A stretch of DNA of 22,447 nucleotides from Thermocaproicibacter sp036844765 (lineage in GTDB: Bacteria > Bacillota > Clostridia > Oscillospirales > Acutalibacteraceae). The stretch lies in assembly GCA_036844765.1 (NCBI GenBank), contig DAIUFE010000026.1:1-22447 (forward strand). Direction: 5' to 3'. The notes under the pieces were generated by a model that was not told the DNA's origin, ran no database searches, and saw nothing but the letters and a program-made list of their open reading frames with translations. Within the stretch, counting starts at the first letter, position 1. Each line of letters opens with the position of its first letter. Made by a program: the position numbers and the translations under genes. This document shows, piece after piece, positions 1 through 10,345 of this stretch.

Positions 1-2967
<2,967 letters not shown>

Positions 2968-3034
2968 ATCGTCGCTTTCCTCCTTAGGGAATGATTCTGC
3001 TTGATTGCGCAGCGGCAATACTGCACTTGCCTCA

Positions 3035-3063
3035 ATTTTAACATTATTTCGGTGCCGTGTAAA
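3035..3063 (-). promoter_or_regulatory. Sigma-A promoter of nifJ/PFOR
   Basis: On the minus strand TTTACA (3058-3063) is followed after 17 bases by TAAAAT (3035-3040), each one mismatch from consensus. The predicted leader is about 60 bases and ends in AAGGAGG. A TGTTAA word overlaps the -10, but I see no second half that would make a Rex site. Confidence 0.7.
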
Positions 3064-3097
3064 GGCAAATCTGTCGCGCGGGGCGCGCGGCCGGGGG

Positions 3098-3122
3098 CGG
3101 GGAAGCTCCCGGTTTCCCCGCG
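3098..3122. other. GC-rich hairpin between divergent promoters
   Basis: GCGGGGAA and TTTCCCCGC form a stem of about 8 base pairs around a loop of about nine bases. It lies upstream of both the PFOR and HAD promoters and has no U-tract, so it is not a terminator for either gene. Function unknown. Confidence 0.35.
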
Positions 3123-3136
3123 GCGGGGGCGGGCAC

Positions 3137-3165
3137 TTGCAAATGCCCGGCAAAACGGGTATGAT
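3137..3165 (+). promoter_or_regulatory. Sigma-A promoter of the HAD/exporter pair
   Basis: TTGCAA (3137-3142), a 17-base spacer, then TATGAT (3160-3165). Transcription would start near 3172, so translation cannot begin in the open frame upstream; this supports the TTG start at 3211. Confidence 0.75.
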
Positions 3166-3210
3166 AGGGGGGATTTGAAAAAATTCTGGGAAAAACGGAC
3201 GGGTGATTTT

Positions 3211-3885
3211 TTGTATCGGGCATGTATTTTTGATCTGGACGGGACCCTGGCGAACACGTTGGATTCCATCGCTTATTTTTCCAACGCCGCCCTGCAAAAA
3301 TGCGGTTACGGCACGATCCCGGCCGAAACGTACCGCACCATCGTGGGGGACGGGGCCGACATGCAGGTCCGCCGGATGCTCGACCGCGTCGCGGGGAAGG
3401 GCGCCTATTCCGAGGAGGAGTTTCGGAAGGTGCGGGAAATCTACGGCGCGCTGTACGGCGCCGAACCGACCCGCCTTTTGCGGCAGTACGCCGGGATGCC
3501 GGAGACCGTCCGCGGGCTGCGGCGGAACGGCGTGAAGACGGCCGTGCTCTCCAACAAGCCGGACGCCTGGACGAAGGCCATCGTCGGCTTTTTGTTCCCG
3601 CAAGGCAGCTTCGACCTCTGCTGGGGCCAGCGGCCGGGGCTGCCGCGCAAGCCCTCCCCCGAGGGCGCGCTGCGCATCGCGCGGGAGCTCGGCGTCGCCC
3701 CGCGGGACTGCCTGTACATCGGCGACACCAACACCGACATGAAGACGGGCGCCGCCGCCGGCATGGACACCGCCGGCGCCCTGTGGGGATTCCGCGACCG
3801 GAAAGAGCTGGAGGAGAACCGCGCCGTTTACGTCCTGAAGGAACCGGAAGAGATCGTCCGCCTGGCGGTTGCCGGCGGGAGGTAG
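3211..3885 (+). CDS. HAD-family hydrolase, phosphoglycolate-phosphatase type
   Basis: A predicted cytosolic phosphatase of 224 residues. HAD motif I is FDLDGT with nucleophile D8 and acid/base D10, motif II is the serine in VLSNKP (S114), motif III is K147, and motif IV is GDTNTD (D172, D176). The helical cap after motif I and the VGDG segment resemble Gph/PpaX-type enzymes; the substrate cannot be told from sequence. The frame is open from 3001, but the promoter at 3137-3165 and the usual start just before the DxD strand point to TTG 3211, with GGTGAT (3202-3207) able to pair with the end of 16S rRNA. The stop lies four bases before the next ATG, so the two genes are probably co-transcribed. 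Confidence 0.9.
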   Translation: MYRACIFDLDGTLANTLDSIAYFSNAALQKCGYGTIPAETYRTIVGDGADMQVRRMLDRVAGKGAYSEEEFRKVREIYGALYGAEPTRLLRQYAGMPETVRGLRRNGVKTAVLSNKPDAWTKAIVGFLFPQGSFDLCWGQRPGLPRKPSPEGALRIARELGVAPRDCLYIGDTNTDMKTGAAAGMDTAGALWGFRDRKELEENRAVYVLKEPEEIVRLAVAGGR

Positions 3886-3889
3886 GCCC

Positions 3890-4765
3890 ATGGGCTGGTT
3901 TTTCCGCTTTCTGCACGCCGATCACCGGCTGGGGATGCGCGTGATCAAAACGGGCATCGCGGTGACGCTCTGCATCGTGCTCTCCGACCTTCTCAAGCTG
4001 AACGAGCCGTTCATCGCGGCCGTCGCGACCGTGATGTCGATGGGCCGGTCCATCGACATCTCCGTCCGCTCCGGGCGGAACAAGATGGCCGGCGTCGCGA
4101 TCGGGGCCGCCCTCGGCGGGGCGCTGGCGCTGCTTTCCCCCGCGAACGCGGGTCTGTGCGGCCTGGGCGTGCTGGTTTCGCTGTACCTGTGCCACCTGTT
4201 CCGGCTGGACGGCGCCCAGGCGCTGTGCAGCTTCACCTTCGCGGCGGTGATGTTCGGCGCCGCGCCGGGGAGCGAGTGGAGCTACGCCGCCGTCTGCGCC
4301 GTGGACGCCCTGCTGGGCATCGGCGTCGCCGTGGTGGTCAACCTGGCCGTTCTGCCGCCGAATTATGCGGAAACGATCAAGCGCCTGTTCGCCGTGCTGC
4401 GCGAGCGCGTGTCGGCCGCGGAGGAGGACGCCGCCGCCCGGCGGCCGATCGACGTCAAGGCCGTCGAATCCGCGATCGACCGCATCACCCGGAACGTCCG
4501 CCTCTATGTTTCGGAATTCCGGCTTTTCCGCGGCGACGACGACGAGATCTTCAAGATCTCCTGCCGGATCTCCGTTTACCGCCTGATCCTCGACGAGCTG
4601 AGAGCCGTCGAGGTCATGGAGCTGACGGAGGACCGGAAGCCCGACGGCGAGATCGAGACGGTCTATTCCTACCATATGAAGCGGATCCGCGAGCTGGAGC
4701 GGAGCCTCCGGGAAGGCGGGGGGAAGCCGGAGCCGGAGGACGGGGAGAAACGGGAAAAGGCCTGA
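3890..4765 (+). CDS. Aromatic acid exporter (ArAE/FUSC-like) family membrane protein
   Basis: A 291-residue protein. The first about 150 residues hold around five or six hydrophobic helices, including segments near GIAVTLCIVLSDLL, VAIGAALGGALALL, GLGVLVSLYLCHLF and DALLGIGVAVVVNLAVLPP. The remaining about 140 residues are charged and helical, probably cytoplasmic, with a Glu/Lys-rich tail. This layout (six-helix half plus soluble tail) matches the short Firmicute ArAE_1 proteins related to aromatic-acid and fusaric-acid efflux pumps. The substrate is unknown. ATG 3890 has GGGAGG (3877-3882) seven bases upstream, overlapping the end of the HAD gene, so the two are translationally close. A bidirectional terminator follows at once. 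The fold call is good; the transport role is inferred. Confidence 0.85.
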   Translation: MGWFFRFLHADHRLGMRVIKTGIAVTLCIVLSDLLKLNEPFIAAVATVMSMGRSIDISVRSGRNKMAGVAIGAALGGALALLSPANAGLCGLGVLVSLYLCHLFRLDGAQALCSFTFAAVMFGAAPGSEWSYAAVCAVDALLGIGVAVVVNLAVLPPNYAETIKRLFAVLRERVSAAEEDAAARRPIDVKAVESAIDRITRNVRLYVSEFRLFRGDDDEIFKISCRISVYRLILDELRAVEVMELTEDRKPDGEIETVYSYHMKRIRELERSLREGGGKPEPEDGEKREKA

Positions 4766-4791
4766 GCCGCGAAAAGCGGCCCGGGCCTTTT
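4755..4791. terminator. Bidirectional intrinsic terminator
   Basis: AAAAGGCC, a small internal loop, GCCGC, loop GAAAA, GCGGC, then GGCCTTTT. It carries a T-run on both strands and sits between convergent genes, ending the exporter transcript on + and the GH13 transcript on -. It starts inside the last codons of the exporter gene. Confidence 0.85.
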
Positions 4792-4810
4792 GGCATCGGA
4801 GGGAAGGCGG

Positions 4811-6349
4811 TTATTCCGCGAAGACGCCGAACGACTGGGCCCCCATCGAAAGGAAGCCGTTTTCGAGCGAGCAGCGACCGATGCCGAACACCGGGTTCCC
4901 GCCGCGCCCGAGCGGGATCCGCTCCGCACGGGCGGCGGGATTGACCGCGAGCAGGAACTTGCCGCGCCGGTACACGAACGGGTAGCGGCCGGCCTCGGCG
5001 TAGACCGCCTCGAAATTCGGCTTTGCCTGCAGGTCGGGCTCGGCGTGGCGCAGGGCCAGCACCCGGCGCACGGTGTTCAGCAGGGAAGCGGGGTCCTTCT
5101 CCTGGCGCTCCACGGTGGGGGCGCAGTCGCGCCCGTCCACCGGCAGATAGAGCTTTTCCGGCTCCGCGGAGGAGAAGCCCAGGTTCTTCCCGCCGTTCCA
5201 CTGCATGGGGGTGCGCGTCCCGGTGCGGTTGTAGCCGCCCTCCACGCTGGTCAGGTCGAAGTACTGCATGCCGATCTCGTCGCCGTAATAGACGAACGGC
5301 ACGCCCGGCATCGTCAGCAGGAACGCGTAGGCCAGCCGGCACTCCGATTCGTCGAAGCCCTTCGTCATGCGCGGCGTGTCGTGGTTGCAGGTGATGAAGC
5401 TGATGTATCCGTCGTCCTTCGAGGCGTTGTACTTCGGCAGGTAATCGTCCAGGAATTCCGTGATGTCGCCCCGCCCCTGCTTGCTGAAAAAGCTGAGCTG
5501 GGCGCCGTCCGCCCGCGTCTTGCGGAACAGCGAATGGCAGCCGTTGCCCGGCGCGTTCAGGTAGAAATCCATATGGAATTTCGCCTGCGCGATGGCCTTC
5601 GCGGGGTCGGACCACTCGGAGACCATGGCGGCCTGCGGGTATTCGCGGTCCAGCATGGCGCGCACGTTCCGCCAGAGCTCGGCCGTGGCGGCCTGGCCGT
5701 CGTCGTTTTTCACGAGCGAGCCGGCCATGTCCACGCGGAAGCCGTCGCAGCCTGCGTCCAGCCAGAAGCGCATCACGTCCTTCATCGCCTCGCGCGTCGC
5801 GACGCAGTCCGGGTGGGTGTAGTGCAGCTGCCACGGCGCGGTGATCTTATTGAAGCCGTAGTTCAGCGCCGGCTGCGAGGAGAAGAAGTTCAGCAGGTAG
5901 CAGCCGTCCCGCTCGCTCATGCCGGAGACGAAGCCGTAGCCGTCCGGCCGGTTCCAGACCGAATCCGTCCAGATATAGCGGTTGCTGTACCCGTTCCTTT
6001 CCGCTTTTTGGCTCGCGAGGAACCACGGATGCCGGTCCGAAGTGTGCCCGGGGACGAGGTCGAGCAGGATGTGCATCCCGCGCCGGTGCGCCTCCGAAAA
6101 GCAGCGTTTGAGGTCGTCGTTCGTGCCGTAGCGCGGGGCGACCTTTTTGTAGTCCCGCACGTCGTAGCCCGCGTCCAGAAAGGGCGAGTCGAAGCACGGG
6201 TTGATCCACACGGCGTTGCAGCCGAGGGACTTGATGTAGTCCAGCTTCCCGGTGATGCCGTCGATGTCCCCGATCCCGTCGCCGTTCGTGTCGCAGAAGC
6301 TCTGCGGGTAGATTTCGTAGAAGACCGCGTCGTTCAGCCAGTCGGGCAT
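4811..6349 (-). CDS. GH13 alpha-glucosidase / oligo-1,6-glucosidase type
   Basis: A 512-residue cytosolic glycoside hydrolase with no signal peptide. The GH13 conserved regions are all present: TNGDGIGDIDGI (21-32), region I DLVPGHTSD (97-105), region II GFRVDMAG with nucleophile D207, region III MVSEWSD with acid/base E245, and region IV TCNHDTPR with stabiliser D324. GTRTPMQW near residue 377 is typical of the oligo-1,6-glucosidase, sucrose hydrolase and trehalulose branch. Region I has PGH where many relatives have NH. It probably cleaves imported malto- or isomalto-oligosaccharides or sucrose-like sugars; the linkage cannot be decided here. GGAGG precedes ATG 6349 at a normal distance. 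It stands alone, convergent with the exporter gene. Confidence 0.93.
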   Translation of the reverse strand: MPDWLNDAVFYEIYPQSFCDTNGDGIGDIDGITGKLDYIKSLGCNAVWINPCFDSPFLDAGYDVRDYKKVAPRYGTNDDLKRCFSEAHRRGMHILLDLVPGHTSDRHPWFLASQKAERNGYSNRYIWTDSVWNRPDGYGFVSGMSERDGCYLLNFFSSQPALNYGFNKITAPWQLHYTHPDCVATREAMKDVMRFWLDAGCDGFRVDMAGSLVKNDDGQAATAELWRNVRAMLDREYPQAAMVSEWSDPAKAIAQAKFHMDFYLNAPGNGCHSLFRKTRADGAQLSFFSKQGRGDITEFLDDYLPKYNASKDDGYISFITCNHDTPRMTKGFDESECRLAYAFLLTMPGVPFVYYGDEIGMQYFDLTSVEGGYNRTGTRTPMQWNGGKNLGFSSAEPEKLYLPVDGRDCAPTVERQEKDPASLLNTVRRVLALRHAEPDLQAKPNFEAVYAEAGRYPFVYRRGKFLLAVNPAARAERIPLGRGGNPVFGIGRCSLENGFLSMGAQSFGVFAE

Positions 6350-6408
6350 GTGGAATTCCTCCAGTCGATCGCATGATTTTGCCGCCCGCCGAGCGGCGGC
6401 ATGTCCCT

Positions 6409-6414
6409 ATTATA
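6409..6414 (-). promoter_or_regulatory. Probable -10 box of the GH13 gene
   Basis: TATAAT on the minus strand about 60 bases before ATG 6349. No good -35 lies at 16-18 bases, so this is weak or activator-dependent. A short GC hairpin (6381-6400) would lie in the leader. Confidence 0.4.
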
Positions 6415-6490
6415 ATCCCGATCCGGAGGGGCGGCCATCCCTTTCGGCCGATCTTTTCAACTTTTTTGGGCGCGCCGGCTTTGGGCGGCG

Positions 6491-6524
6491 AAAAAGCCGG
6501 GGCCCCCGCAGGGACCCCGGCTTC
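6491..6524 (-). terminator. Intrinsic terminator of the alcohol dehydrogenase gene
   Basis: On the minus strand AAGCCGGGG and CCCCGGCTT form a 9-pair stem followed by TTTTTC, about 25 bases after the stop codon. Confidence 0.85.
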
Positions 6525-6546
6525 GCGGGAAAAGTTTCGTCCCGGC

Positions 6547-7716
6547 TCAGAACGTGACGTCCTGGCCGTAATAGGCGCAGGTCAGCACCCTGAGCATGGC
6601 GGCCGCGTCGGTCGGGCGCGGGTTCGAGGCCGTGCACGGGTCCTTCACGGCGTTTTCCGCGATGGACTGCGCGTGGGCCTTGAAATCCTCTTCGCTCACG
6701 CCGTTCTCGCGGTAGGTGGGGGCGATGTTCAGCTGGACGTTCAGCGCGCGCACGGCGGCGACCAGCGAATCGGTCCGCTGCTTGTCGGTGCCGCCGGGCA
6801 GGCCGACCAGCCCGGCGATGCGCGCGTAACGCTCCATGCAGACGCGCGAGTTGTACTGGATCACGAACGGCAGCAGGATGGCGTTGCAGCAGCCGTGGGG
6901 GATGTGAAACACCGCGCCGGTCTTGTGGGCGATGCTGTGGGAGATGCCCAGCAGCGCGTTGGAGAACGCCATGCCGGCCAGGCACTGCGCGACGTGCATC
7001 CTGCCGCGGGCCTGCGCGTCGCCGTGGTAGGAATCGACCAGGCTGTCGAAGATGTCGGAGATCGCCTGCAGGGCGAGCGGGTCGGAAAAGTCGGAGCGGT
7101 TCGACGCCACATAGGCCTCGATCGCGTGGGTCAGGGCGTCCATCCCGGTGTGGGCGGTCAGCTTTTGCGGCATGGTGGCCGCGATGTCGGAATCCAGCAC
7201 CGCGACGTCCGGCGTGATCTCAAAATCGGCCAGAGGATACTTGATGCCGGTGGAGTAATCCGTGATCACGGAGAACGCCGTGACCTCGGACGCCGTGCCG
7301 CTCGTGGAGGGGATGCCGACGAAGATCGCCTTTTTGCGCAGCTTCGGCATGGTGAAGGGATCCTTGATGTCGTCGAACGTCTTCTCCGGGTATTCGTAGA
7401 ACACCCACATCGCCTTGGCCGCGTCCATCGGGGAGCCGCCGCCGATCGCGACGATCACGTCCGGGCCGAACTCCCGCATGGCCTTCGCGCCGTCGTAGAC
7501 CCGCTCGATGGAGGGGTCCGGCTCCACGCCCTCGTAGATTTTCGTCTCGAGTCCGGCGTCCTGAAGGACGCCGTCCAGTTTCTGCAGGAACCCGGTCCTG
7601 CGCATCGAGTGCCCCCCGGTCACGATAAAGGCTTTTTTGTGTCCCTTCAGATTCTTCAGTTCCCCGATGGCCCCCGGACCGAAATAGATGTCCCTCGGCA
7701 GTGTAAAGCGCGCCAT
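6547..7716 (-). CDS. Iron-containing alcohol dehydrogenase
   Basis: A 389-residue group III (Fe-dependent) NAD(P)-alcohol dehydrogenase, reducing aldehydes or oxidising alcohols in the cytosol. The nucleotide-binding GGGSPMD is at 92-98. Predicted iron ligands are D193 and H197 (MDALTHAIEAY), H260 (ISHSIAH) and H274 (HIPHG), with the same spacing as in E. coli FucO. Length is normal. I chose ATG 7716 because GGGGG lies nine bases upstream; the in-frame TTG at 7725 directly abuts that ribosome site. The gene is single, with its own promoter and terminator. A Rex-type operator overlaps the promoter, so it is probably induced when NADH is high and serves fermentative NADH reoxidation. Whether the main product is ethanol, butanol or a diol cannot be read from the sequence. 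Confidence 0.95.
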   Translation of the reverse strand: MARFTLPRDIYFGPGAIGELKNLKGHKKAFIVTGGHSMRRTGFLQKLDGVLQDAGLETKIYEGVEPDPSIERVYDGAKAMREFGPDVIVAIGGGSPMDAAKAMWVFYEYPEKTFDDIKDPFTMPKLRKKAIFVGIPSTSGTASEVTAFSVITDYSTGIKYPLADFEITPDVAVLDSDIAATMPQKLTAHTGMDALTHAIEAYVASNRSDFSDPLALQAISDIFDSLVDSYHGDAQARGRMHVAQCLAGMAFSNALLGISHSIAHKTGAVFHIPHGCCNAILLPFVIQYNSRVCMERYARIAGLVGLPGGTDKQRTDSLVAAVRALNVQLNIAPTYRENGVSEEDFKAHAQSIAENAVKDPCTASNPRPTDAAAMLRVLTCAYYGQDVTF

Positions 7717-7744
7717 GTCGGCCAACCCCCTTATAAAATTTTGT

Positions 7745-7762
7745 TTGTTAATAATTAAACAA
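7745..7762. promoter_or_regulatory. Rex-type redox operator
   Basis: TTGTTAATAATTAAACAA differs at one position from the clostridial Rex consensus TTGTTAA-N4-TTAACAA. It overlaps the -10 box and spacer of the alcohol dehydrogenase promoter, as expected for repression relieved by NADH. Confidence 0.75.
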
Positions 7763-7776
7763 ACTTTTCATTACAA
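7748..7776 (-). promoter_or_regulatory. Promoter of the alcohol dehydrogenase gene
   Basis: On the minus strand TTGTAA (7771-7776), a 17-base spacer, and TATTAA (7748-7753). Both boxes match consensus at four of six. The Rex-type operator covers the -10. Confidence 0.6.
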
Positions 7777-7836
7777 TTTTATCACGCCTGTCCCCGCTTT
7801 TCAAGCGGCTTTTGTCGACGAAAGGGATTTTTGGGG

Positions 7837-9243
7837 TCAAGTCGGGCCGCGCCGCGGCAGGGAATGGACGGCGGGGCTTTCCAGCACCTTGCCGTCCGCG
7901 TCGAAGCGCGAGCCGTGGCAGGGGCAGTCCCAGGTCTTTTCCTCGGGATTCCAGCGCAGGGGGCAATGCATGTGAGGGCAGACGGGGCTCACCGCGTGCA
8001 GGCCGCCCTCCTCGTCCCGCAGGGCGCCGATCTTCTCGCCGCCGTAATCGACCACGCCGCCCTCGCCGGGAGCCAGCTGCGAGAGCTCCCGCCTGGGGAC
8101 GGAAAAATAGCCTTTGAGAAAGTTGGCGGCCGTGTCGCCCGCCTGGCGGAACAGTTCCGGCGCCTGCAGCGTGAAATCGGAGCGCAGCGGCGAAAGCACG
8201 GAGGTTTCCTCCCCGCCGGAGGCGATCTGCCGGGCGACCGTGCGTGCCGCGGCCATGGCGCCCGTCATGCCCCATTTGTTGAAGCCGCAGGCCAGGTAGA
8301 TGTCGCCGTCCATCTGACGGTACCGGCCCGCGTAGGGGATGCCGTCGGCCGTCATGCAGTCCTGCGCGGACCAGCGGGATTCCACCGCGCAGCCGGGGTA
8401 AAGCCGGCGGGCGGTTTCCTCCAGCTCCCCATAGTGGGAGACACCGGCCTCGTGCCCCGTCTTGTGCCCGCAGCCGCCCAGCAGGAGCAGCGGGGCGCCG
8501 TCCTCCGCCGTCTGGCTGCGGAACGAGTATCCGTCCTCCGCGCAGCCGAGGTAGACGTCCCGCAGGGGCGGCGGCCCCTTCAGCGCCAGGACGTAGGAGC
8601 GGCTCTGGACGATCCGCGCGAAATACAGCCCCCGCAGGTTCACGAACGGATAGTGCGTGCAGAGGATCGTGTGTTTCGCGTAGACCCGCCCGCCGCGCGT
8701 GACGGTCACGCCGTCCTCCAGCGCGAGGGCGCGGCTGTTCTCATAGATGCGGACCCCTTCCCGCTGAAGAAGCTCCGTCAGCCCGCGGGCGAATTTGAGC
8801 GGGTGGAAGCGCGCCTGGCCCGAGAACCGCAGCGCCGCCGCGACGGGGAAGGGGAGGTCGCAGCGCTCCGCCATCTCCGCGGGGAGCGAGAGCCGCTTTG
8901 CGGCCTCGGCCTCGTCCCGCAGCTTCCGCGCGTCCTCGTCGTTCGTCGCGTAGAGGAACGCGTCGCACGGGGTGAAGTCGCAGCCGATCTTTTCGGCCTC
9001 GACGATCTGCCGGTACCGTTCGACCGCCCCTTGCGCGGCGTCCGCATAGTCCTTCGCCGCGCGGGAGCCGAGCGTGTCGGTCAGCCTGCGGTAGATCAGC
9101 CGGTGCTGAGAGGTGATCTTGCCCGTCGTGCGCGCCGTCGTTCCAGAGCAGAGCCGGCGCGCCTCCAGCACGGCGATGTTTTTCACGCCGGCGCGCAGCA
9201 GCTCATAGGCGCACAGCAGCCCGCACAGCCCGCCGCCCAGCAC
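7837..9243 (-). CDS. FAD-dependent oxidoreductase with C-terminal Rieske [2Fe-2S] domain (YhfW-like), disturbed 5' end
   Basis: An N-terminal DAO-type FAD domain (GGGLCG dinucleotide motif, VLEARRLCSGTTARTTGKIT, then ACGFNKWGMTGAM near the end) is joined to a Rieske domain whose cluster ligands are C422-P-H424 and C440-P-C-H443, numbering from GTG 9243. Domain order matches Bacillus YhfW; the substrate is unknown. GTG 9243 is the first standard start in frame, but it cuts into the FAD strand. The same frame is open to a TAA at 9352-9354 and encodes a family-like lead-in (SPLWQEVRLPEFPQLSGD) with no ATG, GTG or TTG. A CTG at 9289-9291 has AGGAGG just upstream. A TTG at 9335 would give a normal N-terminus if one base were missing near 9313-9320. 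The call is firm; the start is uncertain. Confidence 0.88.
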   Translation of the reverse strand: MLGGGLCGLLCAYELLRAGVKNIAVLEARRLCSGTTARTTGKITSQHRLIYRRLTDTLGSRAAKDYADAAQGAVERYRQIVEAEKIGCDFTPCDAFLYATNDEDARKLRDEAEAAKRLSLPAEMAERCDLPFPVAAALRFSGQARFHPLKFARGLTELLQREGVRIYENSRALALEDGVTVTRGGRVYAKHTILCTHYPFVNLRGLYFARIVQSRSYVLALKGPPPLRDVYLGCAEDGYSFRSQTAEDGAPLLLLGGCGHKTGHEAGVSHYGELEETARRLYPGCAVESRWSAQDCMTADGIPYAGRYRQMDGDIYLACGFNKWGMTGAMAAARTVARQIASGGEETSVLSPLRSDFTLQAPELFRQAGDTAANFLKGYFSVPRRELSQLAPGEGGVVDYGGEKIGALRDEEGGLHAVSPVCPHMHCPLRWNPEEKTWDCPCHGSRFDADGKVLESPAVHSLPRRGPT

Positions 9244-9410
9244 GGCGGCGTCCGCCGCGCAGTCGCCGGAAAGCTGCGGGAATTCCGGCAGCCGGACCTC
9301 CTGCCAGAGCGGGGAAAATTCGTTTTCCGCCGCAACCGCCCCCTTTCCCGCTTATTGTTGCCGGAGGAAGGGCGTTTCATGCGGAAGACCCGGCCTTTCG
9401 GGCAGCGGAA

Positions 9411-9442
9411 GGGCCGGCCGCGGAAGATTCCGCGGCCGGCCC
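9411..9442 (-). terminator. Strong hairpin after the lytic transglycosylase gene
   Basis: A perfect 14-pair GC stem (GGGCCGGCCGCGGA and its complement) with loop AGAT. The minus strand continues TTCCGC, a poor U-tract, so termination is likely but not certain. It separates this gene from the FAD-Rieske gene downstream. Confidence 0.55.
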
Positions 9443-9450
9443 GGTGCAGG

Positions 9451-10164
9451 TCAGACCCGATCAGGCTTTTTGTCTTTTTCCGCCGCGTCCGCGGCGTCCT
9501 GTTCCATCTGCTGGATATAAAGCCCGACGAAGCGCCGGAAGTCCTCTTCGCTGAACTCCGGCAGCGGGACCGGCGCGCCCGCCGCAACAGCCCCGGCCCC
9601 CGGCGCGCCGGAGATCCCGGTGCCCGGCGCGGAAGCGGTCTGCGGGGCCTCCGCCGGGAGCGGCCCGCCTGCCCAGGCGAGCACTTTCCGGACATAGCTC
9701 TGCGTTTCTTTGAACGGCGGGATCCCGCCGTATTTTTTCACGTTCCCGCTGCCCGCGTTGTAGGCGGCCAGCGCCAGTTTTTCGTCTCCGCCGTAGCTGC
9801 GCAGCAGCCCGCCGAGGTATTTCGCGCCGCCCAGGATGTTCTGCCCGGGGTCGAACGAGTCCGTGACGCCGAGCGAGGCGGCCGTCGACGGCATCAGCTG
9901 CATGATGCCCTGCGCGCCGCAGCGCGAGACCGCGTCGGCCCGGAATCCGGATTCCGCCTTCGCCACGGCCTTGAGCAGGTTCTCCGGCACGCCGTACCGC
10001 GCCGCCGCCTCGCGGAAAATTCCGCCGAGGTCCGTCTTCTTTTCCTCGTCCGCACGCCCCGACGCGGCGCGCAGGCATTCCGCGAACGAGGCCGTTCCCG
10101 CCGCCGCCCGCGTCCCCCCGGCGGACGCCGCGCCGGGCCGGATCGCGGAGATTTCGATTCCCAT
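9451..10164 (-). CDS. Lytic transglycosylase, SLT domain
   Basis: A 237-residue peptidoglycan lytic transglycosylase, cleaving the MurNAc-GlcNAc bond to give 1,6-anhydro ends. The catalytic glutamate is E71 in AKAESGF, followed by GIMQLMP (86-92), NILGGAKYL and LALAAYNAG near 130-138, the standard family 1 signature. A low-complexity Pro/Ala/Gly linker leads to a charged C-terminal helix (about 195-237). I see no signal peptide or N-terminal membrane helix from ATG 10164, so export is unexplained; similar leaderless proteins exist in Firmicutes. GGGG six bases before ATG 10164 supports this start over ATG 10170 and over longer in-frame extensions. It is divergent from the patatin gene. Confidence 0.9.
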   Translation of the reverse strand: MGIEISAIRPGAASAGGTRAAAGTASFAECLRAASGRADEEKKTDLGGIFREAAARYGVPENLLKAVAKAESGFRADAVSRCGAQGIMQLMPSTAASLGVTDSFDPGQNILGGAKYLGGLLRSYGGDEKLALAAYNAGSGNVKKYGGIPPFKETQSYVRKVLAWAGGPLPAEAPQTASAPGTGISGAPGAGAVAAGAPVPLPEFSEEDFRRFVGLYIQQMEQDAADAAEKDKKPDRV

Positions 10165-10201
10165 GGCCATCCCCTGCCGTTTCCGAAGATTTCTATCTGT
10201 A

Positions 10202-10230
10202 AGCATAGCGCGTTTCCGGTGAAAAATCAA
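10202..10230 (-). promoter_or_regulatory. Promoter of the lytic transglycosylase gene
   Basis: On the minus strand TTGATT (10225-10230), a 17-base spacer, then TATGCT (10202-10207). The left arm of a 10-base inverted repeat (10210-10219) falls in the spacer. Confidence 0.5.
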
Positions 10231-10282
10231 TGCGCAGATCGGGGGGAGGAGCAAAAACCTTCCGAAGCTCCGCCGGAAACGC
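10210..10282. repeat. Inverted repeat in the divergent transglycosylase/patatin region
   Basis: GCGTTTCCGG (10210-10219) and CCGGAAACGC (10273-10282) are perfect 10-base arms 53 bases apart, with a smaller GGAGC/GCTCC stem inside. It could be an operator pair or an RNA fold; no family recognised. Confidence 0.45.
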
Positions 10283-10345
10283 CGCAAGGCACCGTTTCCC
10301 CGGCCCGTTCATAAGCTGAAAGCAGACGGAAAGAGGGGGAAAACC

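Noticed and set aside
2968..3070. A Rex operator at the PFOR promoter
   Set aside because: Only one half-site-like TGTTAA is present; the second half is missing.
3001..3210. Extension of the HAD protein to 294 residues
   Set aside because: A consensus promoter lies inside this stretch and the HAD fold normally begins right before the DxD motif.
9311..9322. Programmed -1 frameshifting in the FAD-Rieske gene
   Set aside because: The TTTTCCCC tract is not a proper slippery heptamer in the required frame and no clear downstream stimulator is evident; mutation or sequence error is simpler.
7831..10314. An 827-codon open frame on + across three minus-strand genes
   Set aside because: It runs through the Rieske, FAD and transglycosylase genes and their intergenic hairpin, with no domain and no ribosome site. 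Shadow frame.
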